From NCBI RefSeq assembly GCF_006007885.1, contig NZ_VCRO01000005.1, positions 124,001 through 188,000 on the forward strand: a stretch of DNA of 64,000 nucleotides, read 5' to 3'. This stretch comes from Alteribacter natronophilus (GTDB taxonomy: Bacteria; Bacillota; Bacilli; Bacillales; Salisediminibacteriaceae). The position numbers and the translations under genes are program-made. This document shows, piece after piece, positions 18,783 to 28,406 of the stretch. Within the stretch, counting starts at the first letter, position 1, and every line of letters begins with the position of its first letter. The notes under the pieces are model-generated. The model searched no databases, was not told the origin of the DNA, and was given only the letters and a program-made list of their open reading frames with translations.

Positions 18783-20066
18783 CTAAATTTCATAATTCAT
18801 AATTTCAAGAGCTTTCATTGCTTTCTTATAATAAATAGCCGCTTTTCTATGGTGCTGCTTCCGTTCGTAACGGAGGGCGAGATCCTTTGCATACACGTGA
18901 ACTTCCTCAAAGCGTTCGTGTTTTTCAAAAAACGGCACCACTTCGTCACTCAGATACTCTTCGAATTCCCCATCCGTCCCGGGAGTGGCGATGTGGTTGT
19001 AGTAGTTAAAATGATAGCGGTACTGTTCAACGAGGAAGCTGTTTGCCCGGGTTCCGGCTTCTTTCAGAATTTCAAAGCCGTGGTCAATCCAGCTCAGCAG
19101 TTCGCTGTACTGGCCGATCTTATAAAATTCCTTTAGTATGGCGTGAATACAGATCAGCCGGTTTGTCCCTTCACGGAGGCGGTAGCTCATCTGAAAGGCC
19201 GTTATGGCATCAAAAGACTGACCTTTTGCAGACAGCAGTTCCCCCCTTGCCTGGAGTACCTTCGCCTCAAGCTGCTTATGCTGGATGTTTTTTGCCAGCT
19301 TCATAGCCAGTTCGTACTGTTTTTCCGCGTTTTCATACTGTCTGATCCCTTTGTAGCAGAGACCGAGCATGAGCCTGCAGTCCCCGCTCCGCTGATAGTC
19401 ATAGTTGCTGTCGTAGACTCTGACCGCTTCTTTCATATAGTACATGCTCGCATTAATATCCTTCACGCGGTAGGACGAGACACCGAGCATATAATAGAGA
19501 TCCACCACATCCTTGTGAGGAAGATGGAGAGAAGCACGGAGTCCGTCCGCCTCTTTGAGCAGAAGCAGGGCCTGCTCTGCCTTCTGATTAAGAAAATAAA
19601 AGACACTTTTCATTTTCAGATAATGAAATTTAAGCTCCGCGTCCTCGATTTCCTTCACGAATGATTCGTTTTTCTCAAGCAGTGCCTGTCCGCTCGCATG
19701 CTCCCCGCGCAGAAACTTATACCTCGCCTGTACCGTTTCATAAAAAACGATCAGCTGGGGGTTCTGCACGTACTGAAGATGGTCATGAAGGGTATCGCTC
19801 AGCTGCCCTGCTTCTTCCAGTTCCCGGTCAATAATGAGCTCATTAAACTGATGAATCTTCTCCTTAAGCTGTTTCTCGTCATGAACCGACTTCACCGTAT
19901 CGTGAATCTCCAGCCTGTTCAGAAGCTGTTCCATCAGCTCCCTGCCTACATCAATCTGATCATTTTCAATCTTACTGTAGTAGGAAACCGAACAGATCCC
20001 CTTCGCAACCTCTCCCTGTTTTTTCCGCTGCTTTAACCGGTGATACTTCAGAATTTTACCGTTCAT
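18783..20066 (-). CDS. RRNPP-type (NprR/PlcR-like) HTH-TPR regulator
   Basis: 427 residues: an N-terminal helix-turn-helix of the PlcR/NprR kind (LKYHRLKQRKKQGEVAKG, SVSYYSKIEND) and then about nine TPR-like repeats (e.g. YYMLGVSSYRVKDINASMYYMKEAV). Such proteins bind secreted signalling peptides with the TPR domain and in Bacillus switch on extracellular proteases and other public goods; NprR, with its peptide NprX, sits next to its target protease gene. The layout is the same here, with a subtilisin gene next. ATG 20066 has GGGGAG eight bases upstream. No convincing pheromone gene was found beside it, so it may respond to a peptide made elsewhere. Confidence 0.85.
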   Translation of the reverse strand: MNGKILKYHRLKQRKKQGEVAKGICSVSYYSKIENDQIDVGRELMEQLLNRLEIHDTVKSVHDEKQLKEKIHQFNELIIDRELEEAGQLSDTLHDHLQYVQNPQLIVFYETVQARYKFLRGEHASGQALLEKNESFVKEIEDAELKFHYLKMKSVFYFLNQKAEQALLLLKEADGLRASLHLPHKDVVDLYYMLGVSSYRVKDINASMYYMKEAVRVYDSNYDYQRSGDCRLMLGLCYKGIRQYENAEKQYELAMKLAKNIQHKQLEAKVLQARGELLSAKGQSFDAITAFQMSYRLREGTNRLICIHAILKEFYKIGQYSELLSWIDHGFEILKEAGTRANSFLVEQYRYHFNYYNHIATPGTDGEFEEYLSDEVVPFFEKHERFEEVHVYAKDLALRYERKQHHRKAAIYYKKAMKALEIMNYEI

Positions 20067-20347
20067 CCGATCCACTCCCCAACACGTCATCCGAACCCGA
20101 AAAATACTATTACATCATGCAGGCTGATCAAAACCCCTGTACTTAATCCCGTAAAAAAACCTTTAATAATGCTAATACATTTATGTAGAAAATTAAACAC
20201 CTTTGCCTGAAGCAGTCAGTCGAAGTTATGCCGGATAAGACTTTTGGCACGGCATCCACTCCCTTTACAGTAACTATTTACACATGAATATTTTATCACG
20301 TTTTGTATAAAAAAGGGAAAAAGACATTAATTAGCCAGCTCAAGAAC

Positions 20348-22774
20348 TTAATTTCCGGCTTTTCTTTCGAAGTAACTTTCGAGCCGGTAATGGCAGATTT
20401 CCTTCGTCATCTCATAAATAAATGGATTATGCTCCTCAGGCCAGTCAGCAATTATTCTGAACTGATTTTCTTCAAACGAAATCAGCCCTTTTGAGGAACC
20501 GCTCCATTTTGTCATAGGCATGGTTCTGATCAGTGTTACAGATTTCTTAACAGAAATGTCCCGGGTGGTTTTATCGTTAAAATCAGTATTTCTCCGATAA
20601 TCTTTTTCAAGATAGTACTCTCTGAAGAACGGAGCTGTCTCTTCAGGCGTCACAGGCCCTTTCCAGTTTTCAGAACCACTTTTCAGCATGTAAAGAAGTA
20701 CAGTCATCTTATAGCTTTTTGACATTACGGTTCGTTCCACTTCATTAAACCACTCTTCTCCTGAGTTAAAAGCCTCGGAATCCGGCCCGGAAAGTTCCCC
20801 TGCCCAGTCGAGAAATCCAGGGTATGATCTGAATTCATCTCTGACAGCCTTGCTTTCTACTTCAGCCTGCCTGTGAAACTCCAGATAGGAAGGTCTTCTG
20901 CCCAGTTCCTCTTTCAATTTGCGATAGGCAGCCAGTATTTTATGCTTTCGCGGCTGTTCCTTGCGCCTGAATTCCTCCAGAAGGCTGACAGCTTTCACAT
21001 CAAGATTAATCGAACAGGATTCAGGAACATGCGGAACTATCGGTTCTTTCCCCTTCTTCTTTTTATCTGATGGAGCTTTGTCAAACAGCTGCAGCTTCAG
21101 ATCGGCATTTCTGTAGTTTCCCAGAAGGTCAATGATGACGCAGTTTTCTTTGCCTTCATGCAGTCTCAATCCACGCCCCACCTGCTGAGTGAACACTGTC
21201 AGAGATTCAGTAGGCCTGGCAAAAAGGAGAGTATCAACTGAAGGAATATCGGTCCCTTCATTAAAAAGATCGACTGTAAAAATGATATCCAATTCACCTG
21301 ATGTAAGCTGCCTGATTGCTTCGGGCCTTGATAATACCGTCCGGCCGGAGGTCAAAGTCACCGCTCTTACACCTCTCGAGATAAAATAATCGTTCAGGAA
21401 CTGTGCCTGTTTTATTGAACTGCAGAAAGCCAGTGTTCTGGTCTGTTTGTGTTTTGACCAGGCATCAAAAATTTTCTCTGCAAGGTCTGTCCGCATCTGG
21501 ACTGCTGCCAGCTCCTCCTTGTCATACTGCGTCCCCAGCCATGTAATGGAGGAGTAATCGGTATCGTCATATACACCGTAATACCGGAAAGGGCTCAGCC
21601 AGTTCCGCTCAATAGCTTCGAGAAAGTGCAGCTGGTAGGCCACATTTCCCTCACAGAGGTTGTAAACATCTTTTCCGTCCAGACGATCCGGTGTTGCCGT
21701 GAGCCCCAATAGAAATCCCGGTTTAAAATAGTCCAGAAGTGCCTGATAGGAAGAAGCTGCGGCATGATGAAACTCATCTACTATAATAAGATCGAACTCA
21801 TAAGGGCTGAATCTGTGCAGCTCTTTCTCCCTTGAAAGGGTGAAAATCGAAGCAAATACCTGATCTGACTGTCTTTCTTTCAGGTTGCCATTGAGGATCC
21901 CCTGGCTTTTTTCCGGCATGATATGGTTAAAGGACTTTTTGGCCTGATAAAGTATTTCCTCCCGATGCGCCACAAAAAGCACCCTGTCGTATTCCTCTGC
22001 AAAAAAACCTGCAAGATAGGTTTTTCCGAGGCCTGTAGCCATTACGACCATCGATTTATCGTAATCTTCCTCTACTGTGGAACGAAGTGCTTCCAGCGCT
22101 TCGAGCTGCGCATGACGGGGCCTTAATGCGATTTCTGTATTATATTCTGCCGGGGGATCGATAACGTGCTGAATATCACTCGTTTTACCCCCAAACATCA
22201 GCTCCTGCTGCTCGGACTCGTGCCAGTGCCTGAAGTGGTCACCCGTATCCCGGTGTACCTGTTCGTATTCTTTTTCATAGCCTGCTATCGTCTGCTCATT
22301 TACAGGTACGGTCCGCGGATCAAAAAAGAGTTTCATAAATTCCTCATTTGCTTCTTCAAACGTTTCAAAAGCTGCCTCTTCACTTGCAGAAAGGTTCCAT
22401 TCCACTCCGTAAGTGAGAGCGGACCTGGACAGATTTGAGGACCCGACATAAAGAACCCCGTTCTGTTTTTCAAAATTAAATATGTAGGCTTTTGGGTGAA
22501 ACGATCTCCCTTTTGCCCTGAGGAGCCGCACGTTTATATTAGGATGAATGGCGGTCAGACTTCGAAGGGCCCCGGGCTGGGTAACATAAAGGTAATCACC
22601 GGTGCAGATTTTTATATCCGCTCCTCTTTCAGCAGCCTTCCTAAGTCCTTCCGAAAGGAGATCGACCCCGGTTTTCATCGTAAAAGACACGAGAATGTAT
22701 ATGGTGTCAGCCTGTTTTAAATGACCAATCACTTCATCTGCAAACTGGGACGTAATCAGCTTAACCCCGCTCAT
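20348..22774 (-). CDS. PLD-like nuclease/SF2 helicase fusion
   Basis: 808 residues. The N-terminal 170 residues are a phospholipase-D-like domain with HxK (SFHPKAYIF) and GSSNLS; the middle is an SF2 helicase with Walker A (MATGLGKT), DEFH box (IIVDEFHHA), motif III (LTATP) and motif VI (QVGRGLRL); the C-terminal 250 residues contain a helical segment of the KLKEELGRRPSYLEF type and look like the DUF3427-type end of HKD-nuclease helicases. It overlaps the upstream MazG-like gene by ATGA. By family, DNA processing or anti-phage defence is plausible; this is inference. No transposase or toxin genes flank it. Confidence 0.88.
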   Translation of the reverse strand: MSGVKLITSQFADEVIGHLKQADTIYILVSFTMKTGVDLLSEGLRKAAERGADIKICTGDYLYVTQPGALRSLTAIHPNINVRLLRAKGRSFHPKAYIFNFEKQNGVLYVGSSNLSRSALTYGVEWNLSASEEAAFETFEEANEEFMKLFFDPRTVPVNEQTIAGYEKEYEQVHRDTGDHFRHWHESEQQELMFGGKTSDIQHVIDPPAEYNTEIALRPRHAQLEALEALRSTVEEDYDKSMVVMATGLGKTYLAGFFAEEYDRVLFVAHREEILYQAKKSFNHIMPEKSQGILNGNLKERQSDQVFASIFTLSREKELHRFSPYEFDLIIVDEFHHAAASSYQALLDYFKPGFLLGLTATPDRLDGKDVYNLCEGNVAYQLHFLEAIERNWLSPFRYYGVYDDTDYSSITWLGTQYDKEELAAVQMRTDLAEKIFDAWSKHKQTRTLAFCSSIKQAQFLNDYFISRGVRAVTLTSGRTVLSRPEAIRQLTSGELDIIFTVDLFNEGTDIPSVDTLLFARPTESLTVFTQQVGRGLRLHEGKENCVIIDLLGNYRNADLKLQLFDKAPSDKKKKGKEPIVPHVPESCSINLDVKAVSLLEEFRRKEQPRKHKILAAYRKLKEELGRRPSYLEFHRQAEVESKAVRDEFRSYPGFLDWAGELSGPDSEAFNSGEEWFNEVERTVMSKSYKMTVLLYMLKSGSENWKGPVTPEETAPFFREYYLEKDYRRNTDFNDKTTRDISVKKSVTLIRTMPMTKWSGSSKGLISFEENQFRIIADWPEEHNPFIYEMTKEICHYRLESYFERKAGN

Positions 22775-23091
22775 TCAGTTACCTCTTTTAAGTAAATGCG
22801 CTCCCGGAATCCGCCACGGTTATCCGCTTTCGTTTTTCTGACCTGCTCGAGCTTTTCAGGAGAGGCTCCGTGAATGGAAGACAGCGCATATATAAGTTCC
22901 ATTAAATCAGCCAGTTCTTCCACTGCTTCTTCATCGTTTCGGGCATTTGTGTATTCACTTAATTCCTCACTGAGCTTCGTTCTGGCTGCTTCTGTATATT
23001 CCTGTTTATTAAGCTTTGAAATGACCGGCTTTTTCCCGCTGTCGGCGATAATTTCCGGTATTCTGTCTCTTACGAGTTTGTTATATATCAA
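22771..23091 (-). CDS. MazG-like/phosphoribosyl-ATP pyrophosphohydrolase-like protein
   Basis: About 106 residues beginning with the typical YNKLVRDRIPEII, followed by a helical EELSEYTNARNDEEAVEELADLMELIYAL with the EExxE and ExxD metal ligands of all-alpha NTP pyrophosphohydrolases. It should hydrolyse a (modified) nucleoside triphosphate. TTG 23091 gives the family-typical N terminus; ATG 23127 and GTG 23100 are alternatives. It overlaps the helicase gene by four bases, so the two products probably work together. Confidence 0.85.
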   Translation of the reverse strand: MIYNKLVRDRIPEIIADSGKKPVISKLNKQEYTEAARTKLSEELSEYTNARNDEEAVEELADLMELIYALSSIHGASPEKLEQVRKTKADNRGGFRERIYLKEVTE

Positions 23092-23185
23092 CTTCCTCAC
23101 GCCTTTCCGGTTTTCTCTCTCAATCATACCATCTGCCCCAGGGGTTAAAACACCGCCCTGCCTGAATGCAGAGCGGCTGCGGGAT

Positions 23186-24163
23186 TCAATTTCCGGAGGT
23201 GGTGACCGTGACGGCGCCGATGGTGGTGAGCATGATGGCGGTGTCGGCCTGCTGGAGCATGGCGAGAGTGGAGAGCATATGACCTTTGAGCGGTGAGTCG
23301 GCAAGGTCCGCTGCAGCGGTGAACTGAACGCCGATCTGCCAGGCAAGGTCTTTCTGCCAGCGGAAGGACGGAATTTCCAGGATCGCATCGCCGGCTTTTT
23401 TTACAGTCCGTATGTCTTCAGGCACTGCTCCGCGAAGTGCGAGAAGACCGAGTTCGCTGTATACGGCAGGTTTGACTCTGTGAATCTGCTCTTCCCAGGC
23501 TTTACAGAGGCTTTTTATTTTATCCAGGCGTTCTTCATGGGTAAATGCATCATCCAGTGACAGAACGTGGGTAAGTCCCTGCAGATCGTTCCCTTTTCTG
23601 AATCCCCAGTCAGAGAGAGCTCTGTAGGTGTTTGACAGCTCGGTGCTCAGCTCTTCCGGCGAGTCCGTTCTCATGGCAGCGAGAAGAACGATTAATGGAT
23701 AGTCGTTTTCTCCCGTGAGAAACGGATGCCTGCTGCGGATGACTTTATAGAGCTGCATCGCCCGGTCGGCAAGTTTCTCAGGCTCTGTTTTTTCCGGATG
23801 GGAAACGACAGTCATGGCTGCCAGGTAAGTGGAGTTGGAGCGGTTGAAACCGGATGAGATGAGCGCGTCGTACATAGTCATCATGTCCTGGAACGCTTCC
23901 TTCGGGTTCCCGGTATATAAATCGAGATTGGCCGCAGCAGTGTAGCGGAAGTTCGTCCGCATGTACGACCACATTCCCACCTCCCCTTTAATCCAGTCGG
24001 CGAGATCGCGGAGGCGTGCGGCCTCGAGCCTCTCTTCCCGGTTGGCGTACATGGAGGCAAGGAGGAGGCGGTTTTTCGTTTCCATGCCGCTCCAGGCGGT
24101 TGCCTTTTTCACGGCAGGTTCGTTGTCAGCTAGTAAATGTACTTTTTCCTGAATCGTCGTCAT
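23186..24163 (-). CDS. DUF4003 family protein
   Basis: A 325-residue helical cytosolic protein; the layout (LADWIKGEVGMWSYMRTNFRYTAAANLDLYTG, AMRTDSPEEL, PSFRWQKDLAWQIGVQF) fits DUF4003, a Bacillus family of unknown function. The ATG at 24163 has TGGAGGAG upstream; a longer open frame reaching to 24532 is only the shadow of the symporter gene. It follows yhdT-panF on the same strand with a 104-base gap and could be cotranscribed. Confidence 0.85.
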   Translation of the reverse strand: MTTIQEKVHLLADNEPAVKKATAWSGMETKNRLLLASMYANREERLEAARLRDLADWIKGEVGMWSYMRTNFRYTAAANLDLYTGNPKEAFQDMMTMYDALISSGFNRSNSTYLAAMTVVSHPEKTEPEKLADRAMQLYKVIRSRHPFLTGENDYPLIVLLAAMRTDSPEELSTELSNTYRALSDWGFRKGNDLQGLTHVLSLDDAFTHEERLDKIKSLCKAWEEQIHRVKPAVYSELGLLALRGAVPEDIRTVKKAGDAILEIPSFRWQKDLAWQIGVQFTAAADLADSPLKGHMLSTLAMLQQADTAIMLTTIGAVTVTTSGN

Positions 24164-24267
24164 CGTATCTCCTCCACAATTATCGTTATCTGTATTACGA
24201 ATGCAGCGGGAAAAAGGTTCCGGACAACGAAAGAAGCCCGCTCCGGGAAGGAACGGACCTCGGTCGA

Positions 24268-25713
24268 TTATGTGTGAAGTGCTGCGTCCGTCCGTCCCTG
24301 AGTGAGGAGACTCCCCACTACGAAGCAGACAAACGAAAGTACCACCGGCAGCACGACAGAGTGCATACCGAACGGATCCGGGTAGAACTGATGGATGACA
24401 ACATAGGACAGGACGCCTGCGGCCATCGATAGAATGGCACCGTATTTGTTGGCCCGGTTCCAGTAAAGACCGAAGATGACAGGCCAGATAAACGCCGCTT
24501 CGAGACCGCCGAACGCAAACAGGTTCAGCCAAATGAGAAGATCGGGAGGGCTGAGTGCAAGGGCGAAGACAAGTACTCCGAGAACCGCTGTGACGCCGAA
24601 GCTTACCTGCTTGACCCGCTTCACAGTTGCATCAGGTTTGATGTAGTTCATATACACATCTCTTACGACCGCTGAGCTGACAATCAGCAGCAGGGAGTCC
24701 ACAGTCGACATAATCGCTGCGAGAGGTGCTGCCAGTACGATTCCGGCCACCCAGGCAGGGAGAACTTCCATGGCAATCATCGGCATCACGTGGTCGCCTG
24801 TTTCCACACCGGGGAGAATCGGCCGGGCAAAAACGCCGATCAGGTGCATCCCGAGCATAATGAAACCGACGACGATCGTGCCGACAATCAGGGCCCGGTG
24901 CATCGCCTGACTGTTCCTGTACGACATCGCCCTCACTGTTACCTGCGGAAGTGCCACGACCCCCACTCCGACGAGAATCCAGAAAGAGGATACATAAGCA
25001 GGTGTCAGGTTCCCCTCTGCCCCAAAGGGCGTCACAAGGTTCGGGTTTTCCGCCATCAGATCATTCATGATGTTTGTAATCCCGCCGCCGGCAATGATTG
25101 TGCCGATCAGGATGACCAGCGTTCCGAAAACCATCACCACTCCCTGGACGGTATCTGTGACCACCACTGCCCTGAAACCGCCCAGTATGACATAAATCAG
25201 CACTGCCACAGCAAAAATGAACAGCGCCGACGTATATGTAAGGCCGGTTAGAGATTCAATGAGCCTCGCGCCGCCCACCCACTGGGCAGCCATCGCAGAA
25301 AAAAGAAAGATAATGATACTGAAAGCCGAGAAAAGAACGACGGCCTTACTGTTGTATCTGTGCTTCAAAAAATCGACAAGGGTAACGGCATTGTACTTCC
25401 GGGCCATAATCGCAAATTTTTTGCCAAGCACCATCAGGACAAAGTAGCCGGTAGCGACCTGTGCCATTGCCAGGAGAACCCAGCCGAGTCCTTCTGTATA
25501 CGCCACACCGGGTCCGCCGATAAAACTTGAGGCACTGCCATAGGTTGCGATCATCGTCATGGCCAGAATAAATCCGCCGAGCTCACGGCTCCCCAGAAAA
25601 TACTCCTGAAGAAAGCCGCTCCCTTTTCTGTTCACATTACGGGAGGACCAGATCCCTATTGCGAAAATCAGAACGAGAAAGGCGGCTAATGAAACAATCA
25701 CAGACGTGTTCAT
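24268..25713 (-). CDS. panF: Sodium:solute symporter, PanF-like
   Basis: 481 residues with about 13 membrane helices and the SSS-family signature around GSASSFIGGPGVAYTEGLGW and the GGFRAVVVTDTVQGVVM segment. The pairing with a YhdT-type (DUF997) gene upstream is the classic panF arrangement, so pantothenate is the likely substrate, taken up with sodium. The substrate is inferred from the neighbour, not proven. It overlaps yhdT by ATGA. Confidence 0.85.
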   Translation of the reverse strand: MNTSVIVSLAAFLVLIFAIGIWSSRNVNRKGSGFLQEYFLGSRELGGFILAMTMIATYGSASSFIGGPGVAYTEGLGWVLLAMAQVATGYFVLMVLGKKFAIMARKYNAVTLVDFLKHRYNSKAVVLFSAFSIIIFLFSAMAAQWVGGARLIESLTGLTYTSALFIFAVAVLIYVILGGFRAVVVTDTVQGVVMVFGTLVILIGTIIAGGGITNIMNDLMAENPNLVTPFGAEGNLTPAYVSSFWILVGVGVVALPQVTVRAMSYRNSQAMHRALIVGTIVVGFIMLGMHLIGVFARPILPGVETGDHVMPMIAMEVLPAWVAGIVLAAPLAAIMSTVDSLLLIVSSAVVRDVYMNYIKPDATVKRVKQVSFGVTAVLGVLVFALALSPPDLLIWLNLFAFGGLEAAFIWPVIFGLYWNRANKYGAILSMAAGVLSYVVIHQFYPDPFGMHSVVLPVVLSFVCFVVGSLLTQGRTDAALHT

Positions 25714-26000
25714 CGGCTCTCCTCCTCTTCTTCGTCAAAGGAGACATCGGTAAATGCAAATTTCACCACTGCCGTAACAAGAATAACCATCAGGAGAAAG
25801 CCGGCCACGCAGCTCCAGAAAAACCAGGCCGGCAGGCCGAAGACAAATGTATATTCCTCAGGCGGTGCCGAACCGAGACCATAGGCGAATCCGTACCACC
25901 AGACAAAATTGATAATCACAAGTACAACCCCGATTACGGCTTCACGGTTTGCGATCCTGTAACGGGGGTCTGAGTGCAGATCAATACCGTTGTTTTCCAT
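25710..26000 (-). CDS. yhdT: YhdT family (DUF997) membrane protein
   Basis: A 96-residue protein with two hydrophobic helices, the WWYGFAYGLGS motif and PAWFFWSC segment typical of DUF997, ending in an acidic tail. It is found with PanF-type symporters in many bacteria, perhaps as an accessory subunit. ATG 26000 has GGAGGGA correctly spaced; the longer frame is rejected. Confidence 0.88.
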   Translation of the reverse strand: MENNGIDLHSDPRYRIANREAVIGVVLVIINFVWWYGFAYGLGSAPPEEYTFVFGLPAWFFWSCVAGFLLMVILVTAVVKFAFTDVSFDEEEEESR

Positions 26001-26127
26001 AATTGGTCCCTCCTTCAGAAATAATTCGACATCATTAGATTTTTTTTGATAAAACGGTTTCACAAGGCATGCAAATTTGGTACGATTCTTGCTGTGTCCT
26101 TATTTCCGTTCATAAAAAACGTACTTT

Positions 26128-26141
26128 TGTAAACGTTATTA
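26128..26141 (+). promoter_or_regulatory. cre-like CcpA site upstream of nupC
   Basis: TGTAAACGTTATTA matches the Bacillus cre consensus at 13 of 14 positions, 60 bases before nupC. A second half-site, GCGTTTGCA, follows and makes a wider imperfect inverted repeat. Confidence 0.55.
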
Positions 26142-26203
26142 TAAGAGCGTTTGCATTTATGTACGGACACGTAGTTAGCATTATACAACAAGGAGTGTAC
26201 GAC

Positions 26204-27430
26204 ATGGATATTTTATGGGGTATTTTCGGTATTATTGTTGTCCTCGGTATTGCTTACCTTTTTTCTACAAACCGTAAAGCAATCAAACCGAGAACGATCC
26301 TTGCTGGTCTCGCCATCCAGATCACCTTTGCATTTATTGTACTGCAGTGGGATCTCGGACGGGCTGCTCTGCAGCAGTTTACGCTTGCGGTCTCCAGCAT
26401 CATCGACTTCGCCATGGAAGGGGTCGACTTCGTATTTGGAGGCATTTTTGAAGGTGAAAACATCGGCTTTATCTTCGCATTCGAAGTTCTGCCGGTTATC
26501 ATCTTCTTCTCTGCTTTGATTTCGGTTCTTTACTACATCGGTATTATGCAGTGGGTAGTTAAAATTGTCGGTGGCTTTCTTGAAAAAGTTCTTGCCACAA
26601 GTAAAACGGAGTCCATGTCTGCTGCGGCAAACATTTTCCTCGGCCAGACAGAGGCACCGCTCGTTGTTAAACCCTACATTGGGAAAATGACGAATTCCGA
26701 GCTTTTCGCGGTTATGACCGGAGGACTGGCTTCGGTTGCCGGTTCTGTACTGATCGGTTACTCCCTCCTCGGGGTACCGCTTGAGTTCCTTCTTGCGGCA
26801 AGCTTCATGGCCGCACCTGCCGGTCTGATCATGGCGAAAATGATGATTCCGGAAACAGCCGATACGTCCGAGCGTTCAGATGAGAACCTTGAGCTTGGAA
26901 AAGACACGGAATCTGCGAACGTCATTGACGCTGCTGCGCGCGGGGCAAGTGTTGGTCTCCAGCTTGCTCTGAACATCGGTGCGATGCTTATCGCGTTTAT
27001 CGCCCTGATCGCCCTTGTCAATGGACTGATTTCCCTTATTGGAACGCCGTTTGGTGCAGAGAACCTTACGATTGAACAGATTCTCGGATTTGTGTTTGCT
27101 CCACTCGCCGTTGCAATCGGTGTACCGATTCAGGAAGCGGTTGCTGCCGGTGGATTTATCGGACAGAAGCTCGTGCTTAACGAGTTCGTAGCGTACCTGT
27201 CCTTCGCTGAAACGATGGACGAGCTTACTCCGAAGACAGTCGCGATCGTAACATTTGCTCTTTGCGGTTTTGCCAACCTTTCCTCTCTCGGGATCCTTCT
27301 CGGCGGACTTGGAAAGCTTGCGCCGGAACGACGTAAGGACATTGCACGCATGGGTGTGCGTGCTGTTGCAGGCGGTATGCTCGCGTCTCTTCTCAGTGCC
27401 GCTATTGCCGGGATCATGCTGTCGTTCTAA
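26204..27430 (+). CDS. nupC: NupC-type concentrative nucleoside transporter
   Basis: A 408-residue sodium- or proton-coupled nucleoside transporter. The family's NIFLGQTEAPLVVKPY motif (nucleoside contact), the PEFLLAASFMAAPAGL-type loop and the final CGFANLSSLGI segment are present, with about eight membrane spans. ATG 26204 follows AAGGAGTG. The three nucleoside-hydrolase-like genes in the window could act on imported nucleosides, but this is only an inference. A cre-like site upstream suggests carbon catabolite control. Confidence 0.93.
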   Translation: MDILWGIFGIIVVLGIAYLFSTNRKAIKPRTILAGLAIQITFAFIVLQWDLGRAALQQFTLAVSSIIDFAMEGVDFVFGGIFEGENIGFIFAFEVLPVIIFFSALISVLYYIGIMQWVVKIVGGFLEKVLATSKTESMSAAANIFLGQTEAPLVVKPYIGKMTNSELFAVMTGGLASVAGSVLIGYSLLGVPLEFLLAASFMAAPAGLIMAKMMIPETADTSERSDENLELGKDTESANVIDAAARGASVGLQLALNIGAMLIAFIALIALVNGLISLIGTPFGAENLTIEQILGFVFAPLAVAIGVPIQEAVAAGGFIGQKLVLNEFVAYLSFAETMDELTPKTVAIVTFALCGFANLSSLGILLGGLGKLAPERRKDIARMGVRAVAGGMLASLLSAAIAGIMLSF

Positions 27431-27442
27431 TTTAATAAAAGA

Positions 27443-27476
27443 AACGTACCGCCTGTTGAGGTGGTACGTTTTTTTA
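27443..27476 (+). terminator. Terminator of nupC
   Basis: AACGTACC / GGTACGTT hairpin followed by seven T. Confidence 0.88.
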
Positions 27477-27496
27477 TTTGCTCTTTTTAAATGTGG

Positions 27497-27640
27497 TTTT
27501 TTGACGACGCTGCAGGCGGGCTCTTTCCGCGGGCAGGGCCTCAGCCTCCTCGGGAAAGGTCGCCCTGCGGGGTCTTCTGCTCCTGTTTTCCCGCTGGAGT
27601 CGTCGCCTTTCGCTCCATACACATTTAAAACAGCCCTTAC
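27497..27640. repeat. Short dispersed repeat, copy B1
   Basis: The core (CTTTCCGCGGGCAGGG, CAGCCTCCTCGGGAAA, CCTGCGGGGTCTTCTG, GCTGGAGTCG, CGCCTTTCGCTC) recurs at 35432-35580 and, more diverged, at 62725-62850, and is related to the core of the 232-bp elements. Both B1 and B2 are followed by AACAGCC[C/T]TTACG. Confidence 0.85.
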
Positions 27641-27641
27641 G

Positions 27642-28313
27642 TTAACTCAGCTTCGCAAGTTTCTTCTGGACGTTTTCCCGCCAGCCTTCAGAAAGGTGGG
27701 GCAATGCGGCAAGCTGTTCCAGGCCTTCACGGTTGTCCGCTTCCTGAAAGTTAAGGCGGTTTACGATTCTAATTGAGGTGTCTGTATAGCGCTCCTTAAA
27801 GATAAGCTCGTCGTTCTTTGACACGTAACCTTCCTTAAGTACCCGGAAGTAATAACCGGAATAGCCGCTTTCCTGAACAAACAAAGGCAGCTTTGTAATG
27901 TCGTGCCTCTTGGCCAGTTTGTAGCACGGATGACGGGGCTGGCTTACCTGCACGACAGCTTCTCCCCAAAGGAACGTATCGCCGATACACACATCCTCCT
28001 CCAGGAGACCTGTCACCGTTACATTTTCTCCGAAAGCCCCGGGCTTGAATGGCTTGCCCGTCTTTTTCTCCCAGTATGCAAAGTGTTCCATCGGGTAAAC
28101 ACAGACAGCCTGATCGGGACCGCCATGATGGATTTTGTCTGCAACTTCATCCCCCTGGAGAGTCTCTTTTTCCAGATATACTTTATCCTCAGTCGGCTTT
28201 TTTTCGATGGCGGACTCCACCGCCTTGTCCCCGGTTCCGGCAATCACTTTTGGTCTCCCCCTGTTGAGGGAATGAACAGTCCCTTTCAGCACCTTCAGCG
28301 CCCCTTTCAGCAT
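27642..28313 (-). CDS. MOSC domain protein, YiiM-like
   Basis: 223 residues with a MOSC (molybdenum cofactor sulfurase C-terminal) domain: HHGGPDQAVCVYP, GAFGENVTVTGLLEED and the conserved Cys in PRHPCYKLA. YiiM-type proteins use the molybdenum cofactor to reduce N-hydroxylated compounds. The C-terminal 3-alpha part is present. The start is uncertain: ATG 28313 or GTG 28292, which has a better-spaced AAAGGGG. Confidence 0.88.
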   Translation of the reverse strand: MLKGALKVLKGTVHSLNRGRPKVIAGTGDKAVESAIEKKPTEDKVYLEKETLQGDEVADKIHHGGPDQAVCVYPMEHFAYWEKKTGKPFKPGAFGENVTVTGLLEEDVCIGDTFLWGEAVVQVSQPRHPCYKLAKRHDITKLPLFVQESGYSGYYFRVLKEGYVSKNDELIFKERYTDTSIRIVNRLNFQEADNREGLEQLAALPHLSEGWRENVQKKLAKLS

Positions 28314-28406
28314 TTTGTTCCATTTTATACCTTCACCTGTGAAACAACAAATGATACAAAGCGTCAGTGTATATAATTAGCAGTAATTTCATTTTGGGGG
28401 TGGACC

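Noticed and set aside
23128-23388. N-terminal extension of the MazG-like frame
   Set aside because: It overlaps the 3' end of the DUF4003 gene, reads as Ser/Pro/Arg-rich shadow sequence, and the family normally starts near YNKLVRD.
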